Positions 57,271-64,000 of a stretch of DNA of 64,000 bases are shown one piece after another. Positions within the stretch are counted from its first letter, which is position 1, and every line of letters begins with the position of its first letter. The notes below the pieces were generated by a model that was given only the letters and a program-made list of their open reading frames with translations, did no database searches and was not told where the DNA came from. Both the position numbers and the translations under genes were made by a program. This DNA is from Spectribacter hydrogenoxidans (GTDB taxonomy: Bacteria; Pseudomonadota; Gammaproteobacteria; Nevskiales; Salinisphaeraceae), in NCBI RefSeq assembly GCF_031846275.1, contig NZ_JAVRIB010000010.1:72616-136615 (forward strand), in the 5' to 3' direction.

Positions 57271-58809
57271 CTACTCGACCTGGGCCTGCTCGTCTGCGAA
57301 CCAGTGGGCGCGCGCAGCCATGATCAGCTCACCCGCGCGCTTGTCATCGAGCTCTACGAGTTCGATCAGATCCTCGACGCCCTGCTCGGCGAGGTCCTCC
57401 CGCGTTACCACCCCGTTGGCGGCAAGCTGCTCCGCCAGTTCGTCGTCCATGCCATCGAGATGGCGCAGATCTTCGGCGGGTTCGGCCGCGGGATCGCCCT
57501 CGGCCGAGGCAATCGCCCGGGTCAGCAGCACATCGCGCGCCCGGTTGCGGAGTTCCTCGACCACGTCCTCGTCGAATTCCTCGATCGACAGCAGCTCGGC
57601 CGGCGGCACGTAGGCGATCTCGTCGATCGTGGTGAAACCTTCCTGTGCCAGGATGGCCGCCACTTCATCGTCGACATCCAGCTGCTCCCGGAACAGGGTC
57701 TGCAGCTGTTCGCCCTCGGCCTCGCTCTTGGCGTCGGCCTCCTCGATGGTCATCACGTTGAGTTCCCAGCCGGTAAGCTCGGAAGCCAGGCGGATGTTCT
57801 GGCCGCCGCGACCGATGGCCTGGGCCAGCTTGTCCTCGCCCACGGCGATGTCCATGGTATTCGTGTCTTCATCCATGACGATGGATTCGACATCGGCCGG
57901 GGCCATGGCGTTGATCACGAACTGAGCCGGGTTCTCGTCCCACAGCACGATATCGATGCGCTCGCCGGCCAGCTCGTTCGACACGCTCTGTACCCGCGAG
58001 CCGCGCATGCCCACGCAGGCGCCGACCGGATCGATGCGTCGGTCCTTGGCCTGCACCGCGATCTTGGCCCGCAGACCCGGATCCCGGGCGCCGCCGCGCA
58101 GTTCTATTAGCCCCTGGCCGATCTCCGGCACTTCCAGCTTGAACAGCTCGATCAGGAATTCCGGGCGCGTCCGGGTCACGAACAGCTGCGGCCCGCGGGG
58201 CTCCGGGCGCACGTCGTAGAGGTAACCGCGCACCCGATCACCCGGGCGCATGGGTTCGCGCGGAATCACCTCCTCGCGCAGGATGATGGCCTCGGCATTG
58301 CCGCCCAGGTCCAGAATCACCGCACCGCGCTCCATGCGCTTGACCAGACCGGTGATCAGCTCGCCCACGCGGTCGGAATAGGCCTCGACCACCTGGGCCC
58401 GCTCGGCTTCGCGCACCTTCTGCACGATCACCTGCTTGGCCGCCTGCGCCGCGATACGCCCGAACTCGACCGACTCCATCGGTTCCTCGATGAACTCGCC
58501 GGGCTGCATGTCGGGGTGCTTCTCGCGCGCCTCGGCCAGGCTGATCTGGTGATCCGGGGCCTCAACGACGAAGGGCTCGCCCTCTTCGTCCACCGCCTCC
58601 TCGTCGATTACTTCCCAGCGACGGTAGGTATCGTAAACGCCGGTTTCCCGGTCTACCGACACCCGCACGGCGATGTCGCCGCCATGTTTCTTGCGGGTCG
58701 CCGATGCCAGCGCGGCCTCGATGGCCTCGAAGATGATTTCCTTGCTGACGCCCTTCTCGTTGGAGACCGCCTCGGCAACCAGCAACACGTTCTTGTTCAT
58801 GCCCGCCAT
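57271..58809 (-). CDS. nusA: Transcription termination/antitermination protein NusA
   Basis: 512 residues from ATG 58809 (MAGMNKNVLLVAEAVSNEKG), preferred because AGAGGTAAGG lies at proper spacing; a second ATG three codons in is possible. N-terminal polymerase-binding domain, S1 (ERGAVILDLGGNAEAIIL), KH1/KH2 (GMRGSRVQSVSNEL, AIGRGGQNIRLASELTG), and two acidic repeats at the C-terminus (residues about 360-505). Confidence 0.96.
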   Translation of the reverse strand: MAGMNKNVLLVAEAVSNEKGVSKEIIFEAIEAALASATRKKHGGDIAVRVSVDRETGVYDTYRRWEVIDEEAVDEEGEPFVVEAPDHQISLAEAREKHPDMQPGEFIEEPMESVEFGRIAAQAAKQVIVQKVREAERAQVVEAYSDRVGELITGLVKRMERGAVILDLGGNAEAIILREEVIPREPMRPGDRVRGYLYDVRPEPRGPQLFVTRTRPEFLIELFKLEVPEIGQGLIELRGGARDPGLRAKIAVQAKDRRIDPVGACVGMRGSRVQSVSNELAGERIDIVLWDENPAQFVINAMAPADVESIVMDEDTNTMDIAVGEDKLAQAIGRGGQNIRLASELTGWELNVMTIEEADAKSEAEGEQLQTLFREQLDVDDEVAAILAQEGFTTIDEIAYVPPAELLSIEEFDEDVVEELRNRARDVLLTRAIASAEGDPAAEPAEDLRHLDGMDDELAEQLAANGVVTREDLAEQGVEDLIELVELDDKRAGELIMAARAHWFADEQAQVE

Positions 58810-58840
58810 GACCTTACCTCTGAAACCGGCCTGCGCCGGT

Positions 58841-59290
58841 CTAGTCGAATACAGGAACCAGCCGCGCCTTGGCCACCGAATCCCGCGGCACTTCGAACAA
58901 CTCGCCGTCGCACTCGATCCGCAGGCGATCGTCGACGACGCCATGGTTGATGCCGGTGAACCGCTTGCGCCCGTCGATCGCCGCGTACAGATTCACCCGG
59001 ATGGTCTCGCCCTGGAATCGCGCGAAATGGGCGTCGGTCACCAGCGGCCGATCCATGCCCGGGGACGACACCTCCAGCCGGTAACCACCCGGCAGCGGGT
59101 CGTTCACGTCCAGCGCCGCACTTACTTCGTGGCTGACTGCTTCGCAGTCTTCCAGCGCGATACCGTCCGGGCTGTCTATATAGATACGTAGCAGCCGATC
59201 GTCTCCGGCCCCTGTCGTTTCGAGATGCCAGAGCTCGTATCCCAGCGCCTCCACCACCGGCGCCAGCAGATTGTCCAGACGCTGCGCCAC
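58841..59290 (-). CDS. rimP: Ribosome maturation factor RimP
   Basis: 149 residues. Two domains: N-terminal alpha/beta part with LAPVVEALGYELWHLE and SRACE-like ALEDCEAVSHEVSAALD, LEVSSPGMDRPL, then a C-terminal SH3-like barrel. Head of rimP-nusA-infB-rbfA-truB. Its start follows the tRNA-fMet terminator by about 40 bases. Confidence 0.95.
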   Translation of the reverse strand: MAQRLDNLLAPVVEALGYELWHLETTGAGDDRLLRIYIDSPDGIALEDCEAVSHEVSAALDVNDPLPGGYRLEVSSPGMDRPLVTDAHFARFQGETIRVNLYAAIDGRKRFTGINHGVVDDRLRIECDGELFEVPRDSVAKARLVPVFD

Positions 59291-59331
59291 AGGCTAGTCC
59301 GTTTGATGGCCGAATAAATCGACCGGCAACA

Positions 59332-59353
59332 AAAAAGCCCCTCACCGGGGGCT
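59332..59353 (-). terminator. Intrinsic terminator or attenuator between tRNA-fMet and rimP
   Basis: Minus-strand AGCCC-CCGGTGA-GGGCT stem followed by six T, 24 bases after the tRNA 3' end. In E. coli the initiator tRNA is cotranscribed with rimP-nusA; here most transcripts would stop first. Confidence 0.8.
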
Positions 59354-59376
59354 CCCTATCCAACACCAGTAAAGGT

Positions 59377-59453
59377 TGGTAGCGGGGGCAGGATTCGAAC
59401 CTGCGACCTTCGGGTTATGAGCCCGACGAGCTGCCAGACTGCTCCACCCCGCA
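59377..59453 (-). tRNA. metY: Initiator tRNA-fMet (anticodon CAT)
   Basis: 77 nt with encoded CCA. Anticodon stem GGGCTCATAACCC with three consecutive G-C pairs and an unpaired 1:72 position (U1 against U72) are the initiator hallmarks; the enteric version has C1:A72. D arm GGAGCAGTCTGGCAGCTC and T arm CAGGTTCGAATCCTG are normal. Confidence 0.96.
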
Positions 59454-59467
59454 ACCGGTGAGCGCGA

Positions 59468-59496
59468 ATTATAAACATCGGCTGTGCCTGGCGCAA
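59468..59496 (-). promoter_or_regulatory. Promoter of tRNA-fMet
   Basis: Minus strand TTGCGC (59496-59491), 17 bases, perfect TATAAT (59473-59468), then TCGCGC. Predicted start about seven to eight bases before the tRNA. It marks the chromosomal edge of the adjacent mobile module: bases 59497-59730 hold no gene I can support. Confidence 0.75.
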
Positions 59497-59618
59497 CAGC
59501 CTGTGAAAAATAAATGACGAAATAAGTAGTTAGCGGTCGCATCTACGCGTGCTTCGAACCACGCAGGAACGCGCCGGAGCATGGCGGTCATCTCACGCCA
59601 CGCCCGACATGGCGTTTC

Positions 59619-59647
59619 GGTGCCCAAATGGTGCCCGCACGGTGCCC
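59619..59647 (+). repeat. Three GGTGCCC direct repeats at exact 11-base spacing
   Basis: GGTGCCC at 59619, 59630 and 59641, i.e. once per helical turn. Lies between the tRNA promoter and the repressor gene of the integrase module; could be a binding array for integrase arm domains or excisionase, or the decayed end of an older integrase gene. Confidence 0.7.
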
Positions 59648-59730
59648 AGTTCCGCAGGCATTGCTCAATCTGCCGCCTGCAAACGACCGTCGGTGTCCTG
59701 AGGATCCCATGACGACAGGCATTACCAAAG

Positions 59731-59952
59731 TCACTCCGGGACATGCTCCATGACGTCTGTGACTGCACACCCGAAGTAACTGCACAGCCGATCGATGTTT
59801 TCCGTACCGGTGTTATAGCCGCGCTCGTTGGCAATTTTCGAGAGCGTCGCTCGATGAATGCCAGTCCCCTTGGAAATTTCCGCCAGGGTTATGACACGAC
59901 CCTCCTGGAATTCTCGTTCCGCGACGAGCTCCTTAAGCCGAAACCTGATCAT
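59731..59952 (-). CDS. XRE/Cro-type helix-turn-helix repressor of the integrase module
   Basis: 73 residues, one HTH domain: VITLAEISKGTGIHRATLSKIANERG, with DRLCSYFGCAVTDVMEHVPE following, the common small HTH_26 layout. Site GGGAGGCGGAGA precedes its ATG. Divergent from the excisionase-integrase genes across a 127-base region with several GTCGCG/CGCGAC elements, so it probably represses that promoter and perhaps its own. Confidence 0.82.
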   Translation of the reverse strand: MIRFRLKELVAEREFQEGRVITLAEISKGTGIHRATLSKIANERGYNTGTENIDRLCSYFGCAVTDVMEHVPE

Positions 59953-59966
59953 TCTCCGCCTCCCAT

Positions 59967-60054
59967 GTCGCGTTTAATTGACATTTAGGGTTGACACGCG
60001 ACTTTTAATGACTAGAATGGACATCATAAGTCGCGTTTGCGCGACATTTAATGA
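59967..60054. promoter_or_regulatory. Operator array between repressor and excisionase genes
   Basis: GTCGCG at 59967, its reverse CGCGAC at 59997, and a perfect palindrome GTCGCG-TTTG-CGCGAC at 60030-60045. The longer unit GCGAC(A/T)TTTAATGA occurs at 59998 and 60041, 43 bases apart (about four helical turns). The first unit lies in the -35/-10 spacer of the promoter below and the second just past its start, so binding would block it. Confidence 0.75.
59991..60018 (+). promoter_or_regulatory. Promoter of the excisionase-integrase operon
   Basis: Perfect TTGACA (59991-59996), 16-base spacer, TAGAAT (60013-60018). Covered by the operator units described above. Leader of about 55 bases to the excisionase ATG. 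Confidence 0.75.
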
Positions 60055-60079
60055 TCATTCATGACGGATGGAGACTAGC

Positions 60080-60319
60080 ATGAGCAACACGTATTTAACG
60101 ACGCAGGAACTGGCTGACCGAATCAAGTACACGCCACGCACGATTCGCGAGCGCCTGCTGGACTCGGTACTAATTGAGAGCCGGCATTATTTCCGGCCAT
60201 TCAACGGCCGGAAGATCCTGTTCATATGGGAAGCCATCGAATCCGACATGAACGACAGTGATGGCGCCGCGTATCGTGCGGCGATCCCGATGGCAAACGG
60301 GAGCGCTTGTCATGGGTAG
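60080..60319 (+). CDS. Small excisionase / AlpA-like DNA-binding protein
   Basis: 79 residues from ATG 60080. Winged-helix pattern of MerR/AlpA excisionases: YLTTQELADRIKYTPRTIRERL, then SRHYFRPFNGRKILFIWEAIE. Eight-base overlap with the integrase gene. Probably directs excision and may also regulate, as AlpA does (family knowledge); the link to this integrase is by position. Confidence 0.8.
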   Translation: MSNTYLTTQELADRIKYTPRTIRERLLDSVLIESRHYFRPFNGRKILFIWEAIESDMNDSDGAAYRAAIPMANGSACHG

Positions 60320-61544
60320 TGTTAGGGAGAAGCGCGGTCGCCTGTTCTTTGACTTCCGGTATCGCGGCGTTCGATGTCGCGAGCAAACTGCCCTGACCGA
60401 CACTGCCAGTAATCGCAAGAAGCTGGAAAAGCTCATCGACAAGATCGAAGCCGAGATCACCCTGGGCACCTTTGACTACGCGCGCTATTTCCCGGGCAGC
60501 AAGAATGCGAGCCGGTTTGTCAGGCCTGTCGCCGCCAGTGGCACCAAGGCTGTCCAGGACACGCCGCTATATAGAGAGTTCGCAGAGACCTGGTTTACCG
60601 AGAATCGGCCCGCATGGCGGAATTCGCATTGCGCCACCATTCGCTCCACGCTTGATCGGCATCTGATTCCTGCGTTCGGCGAGCAGCCGGTGGGCGAGAT
60701 CACCAAGGCCGGAATCCTGGCGTTCCGGGCGCGGCTGGTGGAAGTGCCGGGCCGCTCGGGCAATCCGGGGCTATCAGCCAAGACGGTCAACCGCATCATC
60801 CAGATCCATGGTCAGATCCTTGGCGAGGCGGGCGAGCGCTACGACTTCACCAATCCGGTGGATCGCATCAAGCGGCTCAAGCAGCAGCGGGTGGATATTC
60901 ACCCCTTCTCCATGGCCGAGGTCCGGTCCCTGATCGATACGGTGCGGCCCGATTATCGGCCGTATCTGATCGTGCGGTTCTTCACCGGTCTGCGCACCGG
61001 CGAGCTACACGGCTTGCAGTGGCGCTACGTGGACTTCGAGCGGCGCCAGATTCTGGTGCGTCGAAACCTGGTGCGCGGCCGGCTGGAAACCACCAAGACG
61101 GATGGGTCCCAGCGCGAGGTCGACCTCAGTCAGCCGGTATTGGAGGCATTACAGGTACAGCACGAGGCCACCGCCGGCCTGTCGGACTTCGTGTTCTGCA
61201 ATGCCGCCGGGGCGCCGCTGGATCTGGATAACGTCAACAACCGGGTCTGGTTCCCCCTACTTCGGTATCTGGGCCTGGCGCGGCGCCGGCCGTACCAGAC
61301 CCGGCATACGGCAGCCACGCTCTGGCTGGGGGCGGGCGAGAACCCGGAGTGGGTGGCCCGACAGCTCGGCCACAGCGATACCACCATGCTGTTCAAGACC
61401 TACTCGCGATTCGTGCCGAATCTGACAAGGCGCGATGGCTCGGCCATGGAGCGGCTGCTGGCCGGTCAGATCACCTCTCACAGGGACGCGCACTCAGGCG
61501 TTGGCGCAGTCCCTGCATCCAATAACGCAACAACGCCCCATTAA
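60312..61544 (+). CDS. int: Site-specific tyrosine recombinase (phage-type integrase)
   Basis: 410 residues. N-terminal arm-binding domain (MGSVREKRGRLFFDFRYRGVRCREQ), core-binding SAM-like domain (residues about 90-185), catalytic domain with Arg in FTGLRTGELHGLQW, YQTRHTAATLW (the Tyr-for-His variant of HxxR usual in this subfamily), GHSDTTMLFK and nucleophile Tyr in TYSRFVPN. Integrates or excises the element; attachment sites were not identified. Confidence 0.93.
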   Translation: MGSVREKRGRLFFDFRYRGVRCREQTALTDTASNRKKLEKLIDKIEAEITLGTFDYARYFPGSKNASRFVRPVAASGTKAVQDTPLYREFAETWFTENRPAWRNSHCATIRSTLDRHLIPAFGEQPVGEITKAGILAFRARLVEVPGRSGNPGLSAKTVNRIIQIHGQILGEAGERYDFTNPVDRIKRLKQQRVDIHPFSMAEVRSLIDTVRPDYRPYLIVRFFTGLRTGELHGLQWRYVDFERRQILVRRNLVRGRLETTKTDGSQREVDLSQPVLEALQVQHEATAGLSDFVFCNAAGAPLDLDNVNNRVWFPLLRYLGLARRRPYQTRHTAATLWLGAGENPEWVARQLGHSDTTMLFKTYSRFVPNLTRRDGSAMERLLAGQITSHRDAHSGVGAVPASNNATTPH

Positions 61545-61563
61545 TAAGAAAAAGGAGGCTGTC

Positions 61564-62535
61564 ATGACAGCACTCGACAAGGCGCCTACGCGTCTCAATA
61601 GCATCGTCCAGGGGCAGTATCTGCTGACCGACGTGACCCAGCGCCAAACATCCGGCGGCAAGTGGTTCGCCACGGCGACCCTGGAGGACAGCACGGGTTC
61701 GATCGACGCCTACGTCTGGCCGGAATCCGGCCTGCTGGGGGATCTCCCGGTCCATCGGCCCGTTCCCGTCCAGGCGGCGCTGTATGTCCGCCGATTCGCC
61801 GGCCGCGTGATCGGCGATCTGCGGGCCCTGCATACCATCAGTGAGCCGGAGATCAGGAATGCAGCCCGGCTGCTGCCGCGGTCGCTGTGTCCCGAGGCGG
61901 CCGTTGCCGCGCTCGAAGCGCTCGAGACCATGGTGGGCAAGCTGGACCCCGAGCCGCTGCGCCGATTCATGAATAAGGTGCTACTCGATACCCGTATCAG
62001 CCCAGCGATCCTGACCTGCCGGGGGAGTCTGGGGCATCACCACGCCACCCGAGGCGGTCTGCTGAGCCATAGCATGCATGTGGTGGCGCTGTGTGATCGG
62101 CTGACGGAGGGAGCGCTGACGCCAGTGGAGCGTGATCTGATCAAGGTCGTCGCGCTACTGCATGACATCGGCAAAATCCGGACCGTGGGTGACACCAACA
62201 CCCGGCCCGTGCACTACAAGCTGGTCGACCACGGGATGCAGACCAGTCGTCTGCTGGATAGACACCTGGAGTGGCTGCGCCCGCGAGCGCCGGATCTCGC
62301 TGCCGCCTTGAACTACATGCTCAGTTACATCGCGCAGCCAAGCGCCGTGCGCGGCCGGGCCCGTTACATAGGGGCGGACATCGTCATTTATGGGGACCGG
62401 ATTAGTGCCGGTCTGGCCAATGGCCGGCGTCTGTCGTCCCTACTGGGCGAGACGTTGCCCAGGAAACAGCTCGCCGCGCTACCTGTACTGGCGCATCAGA
62501 CGCTGGTAAGCGAGCAGCACGCGCTGCCGCATTGA
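61564..62535 (+). CDS. OB-fold plus HD-domain protein, YhaM-like nuclease candidate
   Basis: 323 residues; a perfect AGGAGG sits eight bases before ATG 61564. N-terminal nucleic-acid OB-fold (residues about 12-95, VQGQYLLTDVTQRQTSGGKWFATATLEDSTGSIDAYVW is its first half) and a C-terminal HD domain: HHHATRGGLLSHSMHV then VALLHDIGKIRTVG supplies the metal ligands. B. subtilis YhaM with this layout is a 3'-5' exonuclease on RNA and DNA; related HD proteins occur in conjugative islands. It is coupled to the integrase by a 19-base gap. Role in the element is unknown. Confidence 0.72.
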   Translation: MTALDKAPTRLNSIVQGQYLLTDVTQRQTSGGKWFATATLEDSTGSIDAYVWPESGLLGDLPVHRPVPVQAALYVRRFAGRVIGDLRALHTISEPEIRNAARLLPRSLCPEAAVAALEALETMVGKLDPEPLRRFMNKVLLDTRISPAILTCRGSLGHHHATRGGLLSHSMHVVALCDRLTEGALTPVERDLIKVVALLHDIGKIRTVGDTNTRPVHYKLVDHGMQTSRLLDRHLEWLRPRAPDLAAALNYMLSYIAQPSAVRGRARYIGADIVIYGDRISAGLANGRRLSSLLGETLPRKQLAALPVLAHQTLVSEQHALPH

Positions 62536-62563
62536 CCCCACCGGCGGCCCGCCGCCACAACGC

Positions 62564-62608
62564 GTTGCCATGCATGGCTCGGCGGCGAGCCGGGCCATGC
62601 GGGGCAAC
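62564..62608. repeat. 45-base imperfect inverted repeat after the HD gene
   Basis: GTTGCC...GGCAAC enclosing CATGGCTCG-GCGG-CGAGCC...CATG. Preceded by a smaller GGCGGC-CC-GCCGCC palindrome (62543-62556). Could be a terminator-like or attachment-related structure; there is no U tract. Confidence 0.7.
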
Positions 62609-62664
62609 TGCGTATCCGACGACGCCGATTCCGCGCAATAACAACAACAAACCGGAGAAGCGCC

Positions 62665-62748
62665 ATGAATCAATACGAGCGCCTGATGATGATCGCACTG
62701 GGCTTTGTCATTCTCTATGCGGCGATGCTTTTTCTTAGCACCGGCTGA
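62665..62748 (+). CDS. 27-residue single-pass membrane protein
   Basis: ATG 62665 to TGA 62748 with GGAGAAG five bases upstream. Begins NQYERLMMIALGFVILYAAM and ends LFLSTG: one membrane helix with two charged residues at the N-terminus. Small size fits regulatory or toxin-like membrane peptides, but nothing identifies which. Coding inferred from ribosome site and hydrophobic pattern. Confidence 0.5.
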   Translation: MNQYERLMMIALGFVILYAAMLFLSTG

Positions 62749-62831
62749 TGCCGCTACAGATTTCTCCCATCCCATCGACTGCGCCGAATCAGAGCATTGG
62801 GTTCGCTCGCGTGCATGGTGCGCGTCGCCCC

Positions 62832-62926
62832 TACCGGATTTTCCGAAGGAATCCGGTATCCGAGCTGTTCGGCAGCAGTTCTGTCGGCGACGTGACCAGC
62901 CCTATATGAGGCGCTGGAATCAGCGC
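62832..62926. other. Two short perfect inverted repeats in a gene-poor gap
   Basis: TACCGGATT-TTCCGAAGG-AATCCGGTA at 62832-62858 and GCGCTG-GAAT-CAGCGC at 62911-62926. The interval 62749-63031 has no convincing gene. Possible terminator, remnant or protein site. Confidence 0.6.
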
Positions 62927-63031
62927 TGACTAGTGCGGTCTTCGGTGCACACAGAGGCGTGTCCGAAGCCATGACACGAGGTAGCAAGCGGCATCCGGTT
63001 CGGTGCCCCAAAACTCGATGAGGTGATCGAA

Positions 63032-63334
63032 ATGAAACAGCCTATTGAACAGTTGCCGGAAGAGGTTGAGCAGGAATTCCTCCGGGCTCATGAGGGCGAA
63101 TATTTTCTATGGGACTACGTCCATGACCTGGATGGTCATATAGTGCTTGCTCTCGCTCTGAAAACTGTTACCGGCATGTGCGTCCTTGAGGGATTTTATT
63201 TTGAGCATAGCGAGGACGCGTCTGAAGAAATTTTTCGACTGAACCGTCGCCTCGGCCTTTCTGATGACGAAATCGTCGAGAGAATAGAATTCATTGTCGA
63301 TCGGGAAATGCCGGGAGGAGAGGCGATGAGTTAG
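63032..63334 (+). CDS. Hypothetical 100-residue protein of lower G+C content
   Basis: Starts at ATG 63032 with GAGG eight bases before; an in-frame GTG three codons earlier is less likely. Acidic, no signal or membrane segment: MKQPIEQLPEEVEQEFLRAH, then a beta-rich centre (GHIVLALALKTVTGMCVLEGFYFE) and a helical end (SDDEIVERIEFIVDRE). Codons such as TTT, ATA and GAA are far commoner than in neighbours, suggesting acquisition. Family not recognised. Confidence 0.65.
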   Translation: MKQPIEQLPEEVEQEFLRAHEGEYFLWDYVHDLDGHIVLALALKTVTGMCVLEGFYFEHSEDASEEIFRLNRRLGLSDDEIVERIEFIVDREMPGGEAMS

Positions 63335-63449
63335 CAACGCCTGACCATTTTCGCCGTATGAGTAGCTAGACGCCGGTTCTACCGCGTGACGATTGCCCCG
63401 TGCCTAGCGCGCAAATGCGCGCTTGACGACAAACAATGACCGATATCGA

Positions 63450-63902
63450 TCATTCGAGCGGGATATCAGTCCGCAAGCGCTGTCGAAACCCGGAATCCCG
63501 AAAGATTGTCTCGCCGTCGCGAATCTCAATTTGCCCTCGATTCCGATAGCTGCCATCCCGCACCCGCCGCGTGCCGCCGGCATCAGGCGCACTGATCTCG
63601 CCCACGGGCTGGTAATTGGAATCGCGCACGGTATAGCTGCCGTCATCCCGCCGGTCGAGGCGATACTTCACGCGGTACTGATTGTCGCGGATGATGTAGT
63701 CGTCGCCCCGCTGCTGGATATCACCCTGCCGCTGGTAGCTACTGTCACGGATAGTCCCGGTATCGCGGTCGCCGTACTGGAATTCCGATAGGGTCCGCAT
63801 GCGGGGTTCACCGGTCGCAACGCAGCCGCTTACGAGCACGCCGGCGACGAGCAATGACAGGAGCTGCAATGCGGGTTCTTTCAATCGGTTGATCTGGCTC
63901 AT
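63450..63902 (-). CDS. Lipoprotein with about five RDxxY repeats
   Basis: 150 residues. Signal with lipobox LVSGC (Cys27), then repeats of about 20 residues containing RDSSYQRQGDI, RDNQYRVKYRL, RDSNYQPVGEI, RDGSYRNRGQI and RDSGFRQRLRT. Each unit looks like one beta hairpin, so the mature protein could form a short extended beta structure on the outer membrane. No family name known to me. Confidence 0.75.
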   Translation of the reverse strand: MSQINRLKEPALQLLSLLVAGVLVSGCVATGEPRMRTLSEFQYGDRDTGTIRDSSYQRQGDIQQRGDDYIIRDNQYRVKYRLDRRDDGSYTVRDSNYQPVGEISAPDAGGTRRVRDGSYRNRGQIEIRDGETIFRDSGFRQRLRTDIPLE

Positions 63903-64000
63903 GGCATCCGCTCCCGAGACGTCGAGACTAGCCGCTTGGCAATTTTCGCGTCAGGCTGCCCGGTAGACACCGCTCACCCTGAGACGTTTGCTGGGCGCTG

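Noticed and set aside
59469..59834. 121-codon minus-strand frame beside the tRNA promoter
   Set aside because: It runs antisense through the HTH gene's 3' end and the tRNA promoter; the Cys/His/Arg-rich sequence has no domain.
59377..60000. tRNA-fMet as attachment site of the integrase element
   Set aside because: The module lies on the 5' side of the tRNA, whereas integrases usually use the 3' end, and no repeated tRNA 3' segment was found on the right.
62754..63011. 85-codon minus-strand frame in the gap after the micro membrane gene
   Set aside because: No ribosome site, low-complexity composition, and it crosses two palindromes.

Overview
This is a high-G+C gammaproteobacterial chromosome segment. 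The evidence is the conserved gene neighbourhoods (recR-ybaB-dnaX-ffs, dapA-gcvR-bcp, perM/bepA, gyrA-serC-pheA-hisC-tyrA-aroA-cmk-rpsA-ihfB-lapA-lapB, ligA-zipA-smc, rimP-nusA-infB-rbfA-truB-rpsO-pnp) together with gamma-specific proteins (LapA/LapB, ZipA, GcvR, a BamC relative). ScpAB/Smc, MupP, PhaR and QueF of the short type point away from enterics and towards Pseudomonas/Xanthomonas/Chromatiales-like lineages. I cannot name the genus from sequence alone.

Layout. 1-4.4 kb: pterin dehydratase and rsgA, then (minus strand) tRNA-Ser, SRP RNA, dnaX, ybaB and recR; a tandem duplication carrying a fragment of the tRNA gene lies upstream of tRNA-Ser. 4.4-11 kb: dapA with a miniature BamC-like lipoprotein, gcvR, bcp, phoH-like, perM and bepA. 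11-25 kb: a long minus-strand run from gyrA through serine and aromatic amino acid synthesis to cmk, ribosomal protein S1, IHF-beta and the LPS-control proteins LapA/LapB. 25-36 kb: mtaD-ubiG-mupP-yciK facing rluB-scpB-scpA-trpS-yciO, then yciB-yciI-bolA and a TonB-dependent receptor. 36-50 kb: PQQ-type sugar dehydrogenase, ligA-zipA-smc, queF, cysZ, a secreted M3 peptidase, dksA and phaR. 50-59 kb: a predicted small RNA, then the pnp-rpsO-truB-rbfA-infB-nusA-rimP cluster and initiator tRNA. 59.5-62.8 kb: a mobile module with repressor, excisionase, integrase, an OB-fold/HD nuclease-like protein and a 27-residue membrane protein. 62.8-64 kb: accessory genes including a repeat-containing lipoprotein.

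Most of the window is housekeeping. The least expected items are: (i) a strong promoter, structured RNA and perfect terminator between phaR and pnp, with a 9-base palindrome-like box at the predicted start site that recurs, in inverted orientation, upstream of phaR; (ii) a BamC reduced to its BamD-binding tail; (iii) the tRNA-Ser leader duplication; (iv) two families of long inverted repeats built from 9-base units; (v) the integrase module with a clear operator array and an unfamiliar HD-nuclease cargo. No CRISPR array, rRNA or insertion sequence was seen. All functional calls come from reading the sequence and memory of protein families; no database search was run.
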